Both the position numbers and the translations under genes were made by a program. The notes beneath the pieces are model-generated. The model was not told the DNA's origin. It worked only from the letters and a program-made list of their open reading frames with translations, and ran no database searches. Below, piece by piece: positions 9,601 to 17,992 of a DNA stretch of 64,000 nt. The first letter of the stretch is position 1. Each line of letters opens with the position of its first letter. Origin of the DNA: Massilia sp. METH4 (GTDB taxonomy: Bacteria; Pseudomonadota; Gammaproteobacteria; Burkholderiales; Burkholderiaceae_D); the NCBI RefSeq assembly GCF_037094685.1, contig NZ_CP146614.1, forward strand, positions 2,604,001 through 2,668,000. The letters run 5' to 3'.

Positions 9601-10010
9601 GTGAACGAGGCGTAGACGAAGGACGAGATCGTGGACCCGATGTAGCCGAAGCCGGCGCCGCGCGTCAGCAGGTCCATGTCCACGCCGTGGCGGGCCGCGT
9701 AATAGCTGATCGGCAGGCCGGTCAGGAAGATGATCAGGCCGACGGTGAGGATGGCCCAGAACGCATTGACGAAACCGTAGTTGACGGCGATGGTGCCGCC
9801 GATCGCTTCCAGCACCAGGAATGAAATGGCACCGAACGCCGTGTTCGACACACGGAACACCGACCACTTGCGAAACGAGCGCGGCGTGTAGCGCAGCGCG
9901 TAATCCTCGATCGTTTCGTTGGCCACCCACGTGTTGTAGTCGCGGCGGATCTTGATGATGCGCTGCGGCGGTTCGGTCTCTTGGCTAGTTTTTGGTGCGG
10001 CGATCGTCAT
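6600..10010 (-). CDS. NCS1 permease-fused hybrid sensor histidine kinase with Cys-rich linker
   Basis: A 1136-aa single-chain transporter-sensor. Residues about 15-500 form a purine/cytosine-permease (NCS1)-like membrane domain with about 12 helices (opening RIIKIRRDYNTWVANETIED; later SQVKINMTNAYAGSLAWSNF). Residues 508-545 hold ten cysteines and several His, starting CCICEKEYE, a zinc-finger-like module. Two more helices (about 560-640) and a coiled linker precede HisKA with phospho-acceptor H695 (GISHEIRTPLNS). The HATPase has N box NILGNAVKF, G1 DTGAGI and G2 GTGLGLPI. A C-terminal receiver has D982 (LILMDLAMPG). ATG 10010 matches the family start; TTG 10103 would add 31 unconserved-looking residues. 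Nearby urt genes suggest sensing of a nitrogen compound such as urea, a purine or hydantoin; ligand unknown. Confidence 0.9.
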   Translation of the reverse strand: MTIAAPKTSQETEPPQRIIKIRRDYNTWVANETIEDYALRYTPRSFRKWSVFRVSNTAFGAISFLVLEAIGGTIAVNYGFVNAFWAILTVGLIIFLTGLPISYYAARHGVDMDLLTRGAGFGYIGSTISSFVYASFTFILFALEAAIMAYALELYFHLPLYLGYLVSALVVIPLVTHGVTLVSRIQMISQPVWLVLLALPFIAILHKQPELLGELAHFAGQSPANGGFNVLLFGAATAVGVALITQIGEQVDFLRFMPEQTRENRLRWHLGVLVAGPGWIVLGILKMLGGALLALLAIKGGATLADAVNPNTMYLAGFSEVFTDATWAVLATALFVIISQVKINMTNAYAGSLAWSNFFARLTHSHPGRVVWAVFNALIAVLLMELDVFQALDQVLGLYSNIAIAWITAVVADLVINKPLGLSPPGIEFRRAYLYDINPVGVGAMLLASVLSVAAFMGLFGAQAQAFSAFIALGTALVTSPLIAKATRGRYYLSRPANGWGHAHTKVCCICEKEYETEDMAHCPAYQGPICSLCCCLDARCDDACKPHARFAHQWEGAMKKLLPASMWPYMTSGLGHYLMLMVVTVLFLGALLGLLYVHEQDALGAAGAALLPALRLAYLKIFAALLLVSGIVAWWLVLTAASRRVAQEESNRQTSLLQREIELHGRTDAALQQAKKQADAANQAKSRYIAGISHEIRTPLNSILGYAQLLDNDPAIPAHRQQAIRVIRGSGEHLLSLIEGTLDIARIEGGKFSFDIRALDFHDFIGQLVRMFEQQASAKGLAFRYEPAGELPQVVRADRKRLGQILMNILGNAVKFTQRGSVTFRVRYARDLVTFDVADTGAGILPEEAEHIFEPFSRGSAANGPGAAPGTGLGLPISKMLTQLMGGELTLDSTPGAGSTFRILLRLPRVHGATPATARGPAPIGYAGARRKILVVDNERVDRELLVNILAPLDFETAQAQSGQECLEHYRDFAPDLILMDLAMPGIDGWEASRIIRVEHGAPVPILIVSANAYDKALENPAGIAAEDFIVKPVNVAELLDRIGKRLRLEWFTHQPAAAAPAPLRLPPALHLDALRAQIASGYVRGIRAQLDTVAALGPEYQAFVDAMRGHAARFDLEAMSRFLEQGDHHVQQPT

Positions 10011-10140
10011 GGCGGCGGCTCGAGCGCCCCAAACTGGGGCAACAGCAAGGCATGCGCGCCGTTGTGGTGCGCATGGGGAGATGCATGACCATCTAAGATG
10101 CAAGAACTCTGCCCGCCCAGCCGTGGCGGTGCCGCGGGGC

Positions 10141-10515
10141 TTACTTGACCGCGAAGCGCACGCTGACCGGCTGCTTGCCCGGCAGCGTCACGCGGGCCAC
10201 GACCTTGTTGCCCGCTTCGAGCGCGACGGCATTTTTGGCCACGAGCGTATTGTCCGCGCCGGGGGCCAGCGCCGTCTCGGATTTTTGCGTTCCCTTCAGT
10301 ACCGTCAGCGTGCCGGTGGCGTCGGCCGTCGCCACCGCCTTGCCGTGGTCGTCCACGTAGAGCGTGGTTCTGCCCTCCTTGTTGACCAGTTCGAACGACA
10401 GGTCGCCCGCGCTCTTGACGATGCCGCCGTGCCTGGCCGGGCTTTCATGGGCGATTGCCGGTGCTCCGGCGGCCAGGGCCAGGCCCAGGGCCATCATCGT
10501 TGCGAGTTTCTTCAT
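10141..10515 (-). CDS. Small secreted protein at the end of the RND efflux operon
   Basis: A 124-aa predicted periplasmic protein, function unrecognised. The signal peptide is MKKLATMMALGLALAAGAPA, with cleavage near AHES; the mature part has a His near its start (HESPARHGGIV) and an otherwise beta-rich, Lys/Val-rich sequence ending PVSVRFAVK. GGAGAG lies just before ATG 10515. It follows the RND pump by 51 nt on the same strand, so it is probably the last gene of the efflux operon. A metal-chaperone or cupredoxin-like accessory role is possible, but no diagnostic Cys or Met cluster is present. Confidence 0.75.
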   Translation of the reverse strand: MKKLATMMALGLALAAGAPAIAHESPARHGGIVKSAGDLSFELVNKEGRTTLYVDDHGKAVATADATGTLTVLKGTQKSETALAPGADNTLVAKNAVALEAGNKVVARVTLPGKQPVSVRFAVK

Positions 10516-10566
10516 TGCTCTCTCCTTGAATAATGCGGCGGCATCCGGGCGCCGCCGCTAGCCCAT

Positions 10567-13500
10567 TCAATAACTTTCCTCTCCGCTGCGCGCCAGCACG
10601 GCTTCGAGGGGCTTGCGCCCGACCCGCCAGAAGATCAGCGGCGTCAACAGCGAATCGAGCAGGGTCGAGCTGACCAGGCCACCGAAGATGACGACCGCCA
10701 CCGGATGAAGGATTTCCTTGCCGGGGGCGTCGGCCGCCAGCAGCAGCGGCACCAGCGCGAACGCGGCCACGAGTGCGGTCATCAGCACCGGTGTCAGCCG
10801 CTCCAGCGAGCCGCGCACGATCATCGGCCAGCCAAACGATTCGCCCTCGAATTTGCACAGATTGATGTAGTGGCTGATCTTCAGGATGCCGTTGCGCGTG
10901 GCGATGCCGGCCAGCGTAATGAAACCCACCATCGATGCGACCGACAGCGACACGCCGGCCAGCCACATGGCGAGCACGCTGCCAACCAGGGCAAACGGGA
11001 TATTCGCCATGATCACGCCGGCCAGCACGGCCGAGCGGTAGCGCGAGTACAGCACGAGGAAGATCAGCACCAGCGACGCGAGCGACAGGCCGGCAATCAG
11101 CCTTTGCGCCTGCTCCTGTGCCTGGAACTGGCCCTCGATGCTGACGAAGTACCCGCCCGGCAGCTGCGATGCCGCCACCGCGCCGCGCACGTCGCCGATG
11201 ATGCGCGACATGCTCGACCCATCGGTGTTCGCGTACACCACGATGCGGCGCCGGCCATTTTCCCGGCCGATCTGGTTCGGGCCGTCGCTTTCCTCGACGG
11301 TGGCGATCGACGCCAGCGGCAGCCGGCCTGCCGGCGTATCCAGCATCAGCCGCTCCAGGTCCTGCGGCGTGCGCTGCGCATCGGCCAGCCGCATCACGAG
11401 GTCGTAGCGGCGGGCGCCGTCGATGACCTGCGTCACCTTGGTTCCCTCGGACATCGCCTCGATCGCGGACAGCACCTGGCCCGCCGCCAGGCCGGCCTGC
11501 GCCGCCTTCCGGTAGTCCACGCGCACCTTGATCTGCGGAATCAGCACCTGCCGCTCCACCGACAGGTCGACCAGCCCCGGCACCGTTGCCAGTCGGGTGT
11601 GCAGCGTATCGGCGAGTCCGCGCAGCGTGTCGATGTCGTCGCCATAGATCTTCAGGGCGATCTGCGCGCGCACGCCCGACAGCAAGTGATCGAGCCGGTG
11701 AGAAATCGGCTGGCCGATGGCCACCGATGCGGGAATGACGGACAGTTGCGCGCGGATCGCCGCCATCACTTCCTCCCGCGAGCGCTCCGACGGTTTCAGG
11801 TCCACGTCGATTTCGGACGAGTGCACGCCCTCGGCATGCTCGTCGAGTTCGGCACGGCCCGTGCGGCGGCCGACCTTGATGACTTCCGGCACCTGCCCGA
11901 TCAATGTCTCGGCGAGCGCGCCCATGCGGTTGGCCTCCGCGAGCGACGTGCCCGGCGTGAACGTCATGCCCATCACCAGGGAGCCTTCGTTGAACGCCGG
12001 CAGGAACGCGCGAGGGAAGAGCGGCACCGAAGCTGCCGCGGCAACGACCGCGATCACGGCAATGGCCAGCACCCCACGCGCGCGCGGCAGCGACCAGTTC
12101 AGCAGCCGCTCGTCGTGCCGCTTGAGCCAGCGCACCAGCGGGCTGTCGCCGTGCCGCAGGCGCTTCATGCGCGGCAGCAGGATCATCGACAGCACCGGCG
12201 TTACCGTCATCGACACCAGCATCGAGGCCAGGATCGACGTGATGTAGGCGATGCCCAGCGGCGCGAACAGCCGGCCCTCGATGCCGGGCAGGGCGAACAG
12301 CGGCACGAAAACCAGCACCACGATCACCGTCGCGTAGACGATGCCGGAGCGGACTTCGACCGATGCATGCCAGATCGTCTCGAGCACGGTCGTGCCCTCG
12401 GGCCGCTGCCGCAACCGGCGCAGGATGTTTTCCACGTCGACGACCGCATCGTCCACCAGCTCGCCGATCGCGATCGCCAGGCCGCCCAGGGTCATCACGT
12501 TGATCGACTGGCCCAGCAAGTGAAACGCCAGCGCGGTGACGGCCAGCGACAGCGGAATGGCCACCAGCGAGATCACCGTGCTGCGCGCGCTCAGCAGGAA
12601 GGCGAACAGCACGACCGCGACGAGGATCGCGCCGTCGCGCAGCGCCTCGACCACGTTGCCGATCGAATGCTCGATGAAGTCGGCCTGCCGGAACAGCACG
12701 ACGGGCGCGGCCAGCCCGGCGGGCAAGCCTTGCCGCAACTCGGCCAGCGCGGTCTCGATCTGGCGCGTGAGTTGCACGGTGTCGCCTGCCGGCTGCTTCT
12801 GCACGCTGAGGATCACGGCAGGGCGGCCGTTCATGCCGGCATCGCCGCGTTTGAACGCGGCCGCGTAACGCACTTGCGCAACCTGTTCCAGCAGTACCGG
12901 CGTGCCATTGCGGTACGCCACCGGCAAGCCTCGCGCATCTTCGAGCCGCGTGGTGCGGCCCAGGTTGCGGATCAGGTATTCGCGGCTGTTCAAGTCGATG
13001 AACCCGCCGCTGGTATTGGACGCAAAACCCCGCAGCGCCGCGGTCACCTGGCCCAGCGTGATGCCATACTGCGCCATGCGCGCCGTATCGGGTTCGATGC
13101 GCAGTTGCCGTACATCGCCGCCGATCGGGATCACTTGCGATACGCCCGGAATGGACAACAGGCGCGGCCGCAGCACGAAGTCGGCATATTCGCGCGCCTT
13201 CATCGGGTCGGTCCTGGCGAGATCGATCGGGAGCGCGATCAGCATGATCTCGCCCATGATCGACGACACCGGCCCCATCACCGGATTCACGCCAGCGGGC
13301 AATTGCCCGCGCACCAGCGACAGCCGCTCGGACACCAGCTGCCGGTTGCGGTACACGTCGGTACCCCAGTCGAATTCGGCGTACACGATGGACAGGCCGA
13401 CGCCGGACACGGAACGCACGCGCGTCACGCCGGGCATGCCGTTCAAGCTGGTCTCCAGCGGGAACGACACCAGTTGCTCCACCTCTTCCGGCGCCATGCC

Positions 13501-13662
13501 GCCGGCCTCGGTGAGCACCGTGACGATCGGCTTGTTCAGGTCGGGGAACACGTCGACCGGCGTGCGCTGCGCCGTGAGGGCGCCATATACCATCAGCAGC
13601 ACGGCGGCGGCCAGGACCAGCAGCCGGTTGTGCAGGCTGAAGCGGACGATTGCGTTGAACAT
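10567..13662 (-). CDS. RND efflux pump, heavy-metal (CzcA/CusA) type
   Basis: Inner-membrane proton-driven exporter, 1031 aa, normal for HME-RND pumps. It has the usual 12-helix layout with two large periplasmic loops. Family motifs include the start [33 protein letters not shown], and the helix-4 proton-relay region [17 protein letters not shown] (about 398-414), with the acidic residues expected of metal rather than drug RND pumps. It lies 4 nt after the adaptor gene, completing a tripartite system with the adaptor and TolC-like protein upstream. The substrate (Cu/Ag versus Zn/Co/Cd/Ni) cannot be settled by eye, so no symbol is given. Confidence 0.92.
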   Translation of the reverse strand: MFNAIVRFSLHNRLLVLAAAVLLMVYGALTAQRTPVDVFPDLNKPIVTVLTEAGGMAPEEVEQLVSFPLETSLNGMPGVTRVRSVSGVGLSIVYAEFDWGTDVYRNRQLVSERLSLVRGQLPAGVNPVMGPVSSIMGEIMLIALPIDLARTDPMKAREYADFVLRPRLLSIPGVSQVIPIGGDVRQLRIEPDTARMAQYGITLGQVTAALRGFASNTSGGFIDLNSREYLIRNLGRTTRLEDARGLPVAYRNGTPVLLEQVAQVRYAAAFKRGDAGMNGRPAVILSVQKQPAGDTVQLTRQIETALAELRQGLPAGLAAPVVLFRQADFIEHSIGNVVEALRDGAILVAVVLFAFLLSARSTVISLVAIPLSLAVTALAFHLLGQSINVMTLGGLAIAIGELVDDAVVDVENILRRLRQRPEGTTVLETIWHASVEVRSGIVYATVIVVLVFVPLFALPGIEGRLFAPLGIAYITSILASMLVSMTVTPVLSMILLPRMKRLRHGDSPLVRWLKRHDERLLNWSLPRARGVLAIAVIAVVAAAASVPLFPRAFLPAFNEGSLVMGMTFTPGTSLAEANRMGALAETLIGQVPEVIKVGRRTGRAELDEHAEGVHSSEIDVDLKPSERSREEVMAAIRAQLSVIPASVAIGQPISHRLDHLLSGVRAQIALKIYGDDIDTLRGLADTLHTRLATVPGLVDLSVERQVLIPQIKVRVDYRKAAQAGLAAGQVLSAIEAMSEGTKVTQVIDGARRYDLVMRLADAQRTPQDLERLMLDTPAGRLPLASIATVEESDGPNQIGRENGRRRIVVYANTDGSSMSRIIGDVRGAVAASQLPGGYFVSIEGQFQAQEQAQRLIAGLSLASLVLIFLVLYSRYRSAVLAGVIMANIPFALVGSVLAMWLAGVSLSVASMVGFITLAGIATRNGILKISHYINLCKFEGESFGWPMIVRGSLERLTPVLMTALVAAFALVPLLLAADAPGKEILHPVAVVIFGGLVSSTLLDSLLTPLIFWRVGRKPLEAVLARSGEESY

Positions 13663-13666
13663 GGCG

Positions 13667-14779
13667 TTACCGGATCTGGTTGATCAACGCCGCACCGGAC
13701 ACCACCACGCGGTTTTCCGGGGAGAGACCGCGCGTGACGACGATCGTGTGCGCATCGAGCGGCCGGGCTTCCACCGGCTGGGCGATGAAGCGCATGGCGC
13801 CCGACTTGATCCACACCACCGTTTCGTTCGCCGGATTGCGCACCAGGGCTTGCGCCGGCAGCACGATCCCCTTCACGGTCGTGTTCAACCTGGCCAACAC
13901 CGATACCGGCTGCCCCACTGCCAGGGGCAGCGCCGCGCCGCTGGCGCGGAAGCTGATGGGCAGTGCACCGTCGCGCAGGCTGCGCCCGGCGCCGATCAAG
14001 GTCAACTTGGCATCGGGCGCCGCGGGCAGTGTGGCCGTGGCGATCCGCGACGCGAGCGCGACATCGGGCGTGGTCGCCTCGACCAGGGCGCGGGCCGGAT
14101 CGACCACCTCGAAGAGCACGTCGCGCGCCTCCACGATCTGGCCCGCCAGCACCTGCGCGCTGGCGATCACCCCATTCGCCGGCGACACGATGGTTTCAAA
14201 GCCGCGCACGGAGCGGGCCACCGCCTTCTCCCGCCCGACGATACTCGCCAGCTCGGCACGCGCGGCCTCGATCTCCTTGGCAGGAACGGTGCCTTCCAGC
14301 GATTCCAGGCGGTTGACGCGGCGCTCGGCGGCCACGCGGGTCGCGCGCAGGTCGGCCAGCGTGGCTTCCTGGTTGCCGCGCTCGATCGCGCTCGCCACCG
14401 GCATCAGCCTGGCGAGGACTTGGCCCTTGTGCACGGCCTGGCCAGCCGTCGGCAACCCTTGCGGACCCGGCGCGATGCGGCCGGGGAACGGCGCCTGCAC
14501 GCGGCCGCCGGCGTTCGGGTCGATGGCGACCCGGCCGTTCAGTTCGACCGTTTGCGGGTGCTCGCCTTCCGCGGCCTTGATGGTGCGGATCGCCATGCGG
14601 CGCTGGGCGAGCTTGGGCACGTTGACGCTGCCGTCCGGCAGCCGGGCCAGGCCGCTGGCCGACGTCGTCACCTGGCCGTCCAGGTGCTCGCCGTTCGGGC
14701 CGTGGGCGCCCGGCGAGGCGTGGACGGCGTGCAGAACGAGCAAGCCCAGGGCGATGGCGATGGTGTTCGACCGGATCAT
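13667..14779 (-). CDS. RND efflux periplasmic adaptor (membrane fusion) protein
   Basis: Links the RND pump to the outer-membrane channel; 370 aa. ATG 14779 overlaps the stop of the preceding gene (ATGA) and starts a signal peptide ([21 protein letters not shown]). The mature N-terminus begins [14 protein letters not shown], a block shared with the neighbouring 183-aa protein. It then has the usual lipoyl/coiled-coil order: [20 protein letters not shown], a helical hairpin ([17 protein letters not shown]...), and the returning lipoyl half [20 protein letters not shown]. The beta-barrel and membrane-proximal parts follow. CzcB/CusB type. Confidence 0.9.
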   Translation of the reverse strand: MIRSNTIAIALGLLVLHAVHASPGAHGPNGEHLDGQVTTSASGLARLPDGSVNVPKLAQRRMAIRTIKAAEGEHPQTVELNGRVAIDPNAGGRVQAPFPGRIAPGPQGLPTAGQAVHKGQVLARLMPVASAIERGNQEATLADLRATRVAAERRVNRLESLEGTVPAKEIEAARAELASIVGREKAVARSVRGFETIVSPANGVIASAQVLAGQIVEARDVLFEVVDPARALVEATTPDVALASRIATATLPAAPDAKLTLIGAGRSLRDGALPISFRASGAALPLAVGQPVSVLARLNTTVKGIVLPAQALVRNPANETVVWIKSGAMRFIAQPVEARPLDAHTIVVTRGLSPENRVVVSGAALINQIR

Positions 14780-15327
14780 GCCCGCACCTCGCGCGTGGAA
14801 CGGCGGCGTGCGCGGAGCAGCAGCGCTGCCGGGATGCCGATCGCCGGCAGTGCGCCGAGCCACCACCAGCGCCGGTCGTGGCCGTGATCGTGGGCCACGG
14901 CGGCCGGCACGTCGAGCGAGCCTTCGAGCAGGTCGCTTTCGCCGTTTGCCGTGAACGTGAAGAGCAGCGCGTGCTTGCCCGGCGTGGACAAGGCCCGCAG
15001 GAACTTCTCGTCGTCGATGGCGTAGTCGCCGAGATCGGCATGGAATCTGGCGCGCGCCTTGAGGTGCTTGTATTCCACCTCGAGCGTTCCGCCAAGGACG
15101 GGTTCATTGGTCTCGTAACGATCGACCATGATCGACAGCTCGCCACCGGACAGGTGACCGACCAGTTCGAACAGTTCGCTGGACGTTTCGACACGCGGCA
15201 CGCTGCCCGACGTTGCAGTGGCGGCCGGGCCGTCGAGGTGTTCGCCGTTGGGCCCGTGGGCGCCGGGTGATGCCTGCGACGGCATGGCTACGGCCAGCGC
15301 GAGCAGCAGAGGAATGAGGGGTTTCAT
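14776..15327 (-). CDS. Secreted, membrane-anchored accessory protein of the RND operon
   Basis: A 183-aa protein, not assigned to a characterised function. The signal peptide is MKPLIPLLLALAVAMPSQA, followed at once by [14 protein letters not shown], the block also found at the mature start of the adaptor. The middle is a beta-rich domain (GGELSIMVDRYETNEPVLGG, then TLEVEYKHLKARARF). A His-containing segment (AHDHGHDRRWWW) leads into one C-terminal helix and a basic tail, so the main domain should be periplasmic and anchored at its C-terminus. Both ends overlap neighbours in ATGA, so it is made in fixed ratio with TolC and adaptor. It may sense or deliver metal; that is inference. Confidence 0.8.
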   Translation of the reverse strand: MKPLIPLLLALAVAMPSQASPGAHGPNGEHLDGPAATATSGSVPRVETSSELFELVGHLSGGELSIMVDRYETNEPVLGGTLEVEYKHLKARARFHADLGDYAIDDEKFLRALSTPGKHALLFTFTANGESDLLEGSLDVPAAVAHDHGHDRRWWWLGALPAIGIPAALLLRARRRSTREVRA

Positions 15328-16535
15328 GGCAGGATTCCAGAGGCTTGATTCATGTGAGCGTGGGCAAGCGCCAGCGCGATACGCTGCTGGCGGACTGCCA
15401 CTTCGGCTTCGTGGGTCAGGGCGCGCGAACGCAGCAGGTCGGCCAGCGGCTTTTCGCCCTGGCGGAAGGCGTGCTCGAACAGCGCGGTGTGCTCGCGCAG
15501 CACGGCGGCACGCGACGTGACGGCCTCCAGCCCGGCACGGGCATTGGCGAGCTGGTCGCGCGCCAGCGCAAGATCCATATCGACAGCCGCCTGCGTTTGT
15601 GCGCGCTCGGCGGCTGCCGTGGCCAGTTGCGTGCCTGCCAGCGCTTCGGCCGGGCGATTGCGCAGCTTGCCGGACAGCGGGATCTGCAAGGCGATGCCGA
15701 TGCTGCGGTCCGCGCCGGGCATGCCGCCTTCGCGCTCGCGCCGCATCGACAACGCGACGGTTGGCGGGGCCTGTCGGCTGGCCGACGCAAGATCGACCGC
15801 GGCACGCGCACGCGTTTCGGCCGCCTGCGCCGCGCGTAGCCGCACGTGGTCGGCGCTGCCGCTCTCGGGCGGCAACGGTTCGGGTTCGACGTCGGGCAGC
15901 GCGGCGGTGCCGGTAAGCAGGCGTAAACGCGCGAGTGCTTCGCCGGCCCGGCCGCGTGCCAGCGCGACGTCCGCCGTGGCCGCCAGCACTTCCTGCCGGG
16001 CCAGGAGGCTGTCGCTGCGGGCGAGGTCGCCCGCCTTCACGCGCCGGTCGACGTCGGCGGCCAGTTCTTCCAGGTGGTGCAGGTGGTCGCTCTTCTCGGC
16101 GAGTACTTCGCGCGCGGCGGCCGCTTCCCACAGCCGGGTACGCACCTCGCCGGCGATGGCGAGGCGGGCCTGTGCCAGCTGGGCGTCGAGCTCTTCGCCG
16201 GCACGCGTGGCCAGTTGACGGCGCGCGCCATGCTGGCCGGGCAGCACGATCGGCGCGGATAGCGACAGCTCGGTTTCCCGCTGCTTGCGCTGATCGGTCC
16301 AGCGGTCGGAGCGGTCCGAAATGCCGAGGGTGGGCGCGGCGGCCAGCCAGGACGCGGCAACGTCGCGCGCGGCGGCCGTTTCTTCGCGGCGCGCCGCCAG
16401 CGTGTGCGCCACGGGTGAGCGCTGCCACGCGGCTTCGACCAGCGCGGCCAGGGTGGGCGCCTCCTGTGCGCTCGATGCCGGCGGCAGCAAGCAGGCGGCC
16501 GCCGCCAGATAGATGGGCAGGCGTGAAAAACGCAT
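15324..16535 (-). CDS. TolC-family outer-membrane efflux protein (CzcC-like)
   Basis: Outer-membrane channel of the tripartite pump, 403 aa. The signal peptide (MRFSRLPIYLAAAACLLPPA, cleavage near SSA-QE) is followed by two repeats of long amphipathic helices rich in Ala, Arg, Glu and Leu, as in OEP domains (ARREETAAARDVAASWLAAA; TQAAVDMDLALARDQLANAR). The length matches short CzcC-type members. ATG 16535 has AAGGAAG a few bases upstream. The stop overlaps the start of the next gene. Confidence 0.9.
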   Translation of the reverse strand: MRFSRLPIYLAAAACLLPPASSAQEAPTLAALVEAAWQRSPVAHTLAARREETAAARDVAASWLAAAPTLGISDRSDRWTDQRKQRETELSLSAPIVLPGQHGARRQLATRAGEELDAQLAQARLAIAGEVRTRLWEAAAAREVLAEKSDHLHHLEELAADVDRRVKAGDLARSDSLLARQEVLAATADVALARGRAGEALARLRLLTGTAALPDVEPEPLPPESGSADHVRLRAAQAAETRARAAVDLASASRQAPPTVALSMRREREGGMPGADRSIGIALQIPLSGKLRNRPAEALAGTQLATAAAERAQTQAAVDMDLALARDQLANARAGLEAVTSRAAVLREHTALFEHAFRQGEKPLADLLRSRALTHEAEVAVRQQRIALALAHAHMNQASGILP

Positions 16536-16643
16536 GATCTTCCTTCGGTGATGTGGGTCATCGCCGAGGGCGCACGCACGGGCGCGGTCAAGCCGCGCCG
16601 GAAGGATCGGTGTGGGATCGTGTGCGGTGGTTCCCCCGGCAGC

Positions 16644-16997
16644 TCAGCCGAGGGGGGATGCAGGCGGGCGGTGTGGGCAGTCCAGCAAGGGATCCGGCAT
16701 CGGCGCCGGGCCGTCCGGCCGCACGATCGAGATCAGCCGGGCCGGCAGCAGCGCTTGCGCCGGCGGCGCGAAGGCGGCCGGCTGCGGCGAGCAGGTGTGA
16801 TCCTGGAGGTGGTTTTGCGACTCGTCGGAGTGGTCGTAATGCACCGAGCCGTCGTCCTCGTGATGGTGGGACACTTGCTCGTCGTGCTCGATCTCGTGCG
16901 CCAGCGTCATGTCGCCGGCCAGCACGTGTTCCCACTGCAGCGCGAAGCTTTGCAGCGGCAGGCACAGCATTAACAGGATACAGAGCAGGTGGCGCAC
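16644..16997 (-). CDS. His-rich small protein, CzcI-like, first gene of the RND operon
   Basis: A 117-aa product starting at GTG 16997, chosen because AAGGA lies 7 nt upstream and a hydrophobic signal segment follows at once (VRHLLCILLMLCLPLQSFAL). After it comes a region packed with His and acidic residues (HEIEHDEQVSHHHEDDGSVH, further on HLQDHTC), then a Pro/Ala-rich tail with one more Cys-His. This plan matches the small czc/cus-associated CzcI-type or DUF2946-like proteins thought to bind or sense metal in the periplasm. Longer frames through 17366 have no ribosome site and overlap modA. Confidence 0.7.
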   Translation of the reverse strand: MRHLLCILLMLCLPLQSFALQWEHVLAGDMTLAHEIEHDEQVSHHHEDDGSVHYDHSDESQNHLQDHTCSPQPAAFAPPAQALLPARLISIVRPDGPAPMPDPLLDCPHRPPASPLG

Positions 16998-17019
16998 GGC
17001 GGGGTCCTTGAAGCCGCCG

Positions 17020-17025
17020 ATTATA
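17020..17025 (-). promoter_or_regulatory. Probable -10 element for the RND operon
   Basis: On the minus strand a perfect TATAAT sits 22 nt before the GTG of the His-rich gene. The region 17 nt further up (GCTGCC) is a poor -35, which would fit a promoter needing an activator. No MerR-type dyad was obvious. Confidence 0.5.
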
Positions 17026-17077
17026 GCAGTGCCTTCGAAAACGGCAGCGAACAACCATGCGTACGGCAGGGGATCGC

Positions 17078-17812
17078 TCAGGGCTTGCCGAAGCCATGCT
17101 TTACCAGGATCGCCTGGCCGGTGCTGGACGCGGCATAGTCGGCGAACCGGCGCGCCAGCTTCGGTTGCGGGGCGTTGGCGATCACGGCGATGGGGTAGCG
17201 CACGGGCGTGGCGGTGGGAACGGTGGCAACGGCCTTCACTTTGTCCTTCTGGGCCTGCACGTCGGTCGCGTAGACGAAGCCGGCGTCGGCTTCGCCGCGC
17301 GCCACGTAGTCGAGGCTCTGGCGCACCGAGGTGCCGAATACGAACTTGCCCTGCAAGCCGGCCCACAGGCCCGCTTTCGTCAACGCTTCCTGCGTGTAGC
17401 GGCCGATCGGCACGCTGGCCGGGTTGCCGGTCGTCAGCCGCTGGGCATTGGCCAGGTCGGCCAGCGAGGCGATCCTGCTTGCGGCCGGCACGACCAGCAC
17501 CACGGTGTTGCTCGCGAAGTCACGCCGCGTGCCCGGCGCCAGCAGCTTCAGTCTCTCGGCCTTGTCCATGGCTTCCTGGTCGGCGGAAGCAAACACGTCG
17601 ACCGGCGCGCCCTTGGCGATCTGCTGCACGAGGGAATCGGAGGCGGCGAAGTTCAGCAATACCTTGTCGCCCTTGTGAGCCGCTTCGAACGACTGGGCCA
17701 GTTCCTTGAACGCATTGGTGAGGCTGGCGGCCGCGGAAACGGTGATGTCTGCCCCGCTGGCCAGTATGGGCAATGCCGCCAGGAGCGCCGCGGCAAGGAA
17801 TTTCTTGTGCAT
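17078..17812 (-). CDS. modA: Molybdate ABC transporter substrate-binding protein ModA
   Basis: Periplasmic molybdate/tungstate-binding protein, 244 aa. The signal peptide MHKKFLAAALLAALPILASG is followed by the ModA start ADITVSAAASLTNAFKELA, where the Ser of AASLT binds the oxyanion, and later FAASDSLVQQIAKGAPVDVF and the second binding region GEADAGFVYATDV. Unusually there is no modB or modC next to it: downstream is the His-rich gene of the RND operon, upstream an unrelated gene. The permease and ATPase must be elsewhere. A near-perfect ModE operator lies 17 nt before the start. Confidence 0.95.
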   Translation of the reverse strand: MHKKFLAAALLAALPILASGADITVSAAASLTNAFKELAQSFEAAHKGDKVLLNFAASDSLVQQIAKGAPVDVFASADQEAMDKAERLKLLAPGTRRDFASNTVVLVVPAASRIASLADLANAQRLTTGNPASVPIGRYTQEALTKAGLWAGLQGKFVFGTSVRQSLDYVARGEADAGFVYATDVQAQKDKVKAVATVPTATPVRYPIAVIANAPQPKLARRFADYAASSTGQAILVKHGFGKP

Positions 17813-17828
17813 GGAGTGTCCCGATAAA

Positions 17829-17852
17829 CGTTATATACATGAGTATATAGCG
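17829..17852 (-). promoter_or_regulatory. ModE-binding site upstream of modA
   Basis: On the minus strand it reads CGCTATATA, CTCATG, TATATAACG, an inverted repeat matching the known ModE consensus (CGnTATATA, 6-7 nt, TATATAnCG). It lies 17 nt before the modA ATG, overlapping where the promoter must be, so molybdate-bound ModE should repress modA. The modE gene is not in this window. Confidence 0.85.
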
Positions 17853-17992
17853 CAATGAGAACGCTTGTGGCGGGGATTGCTTCCAGGCAGTATGGGAAGG
17901 AACATATAACGCTTCGGCTGCCGCCGAGGCAACCGGAAGGACAAATGCAGGGCACGCCCGGCGCACGGGCGGCCCGGTGGAAGCAGGTCGGC

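Noticed and set aside
6574..9930. 1118-codon open frame on the minus strand in another phase of the kinase gene
   Set aside because: It is a shadow of the hybrid kinase: Arg/Pro/Gly-rich composition, no domains, while the overlapping frame encodes a complete NCS1-kinase.
10011..10103. TTG-started N-terminal extension of the hybrid kinase
   Set aside because: The 31 extra residues look random and no ribosome site supports TTG; ATG 10010 matches the family start. A small GCCCC/GGGGC hairpin (10026-10040) lies in this stretch.
10705..13683. 992-codon plus-strand frame opposite the RND pump
   Set aside because: His/Gln/Arg-rich antisense shadow typical of high-GC genes; the pump frame has full family motifs.
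17904..17911. Possible second ModE half-site (ATATAACG)
   Set aside because: Only one arm is present; the opposite arm does not match.
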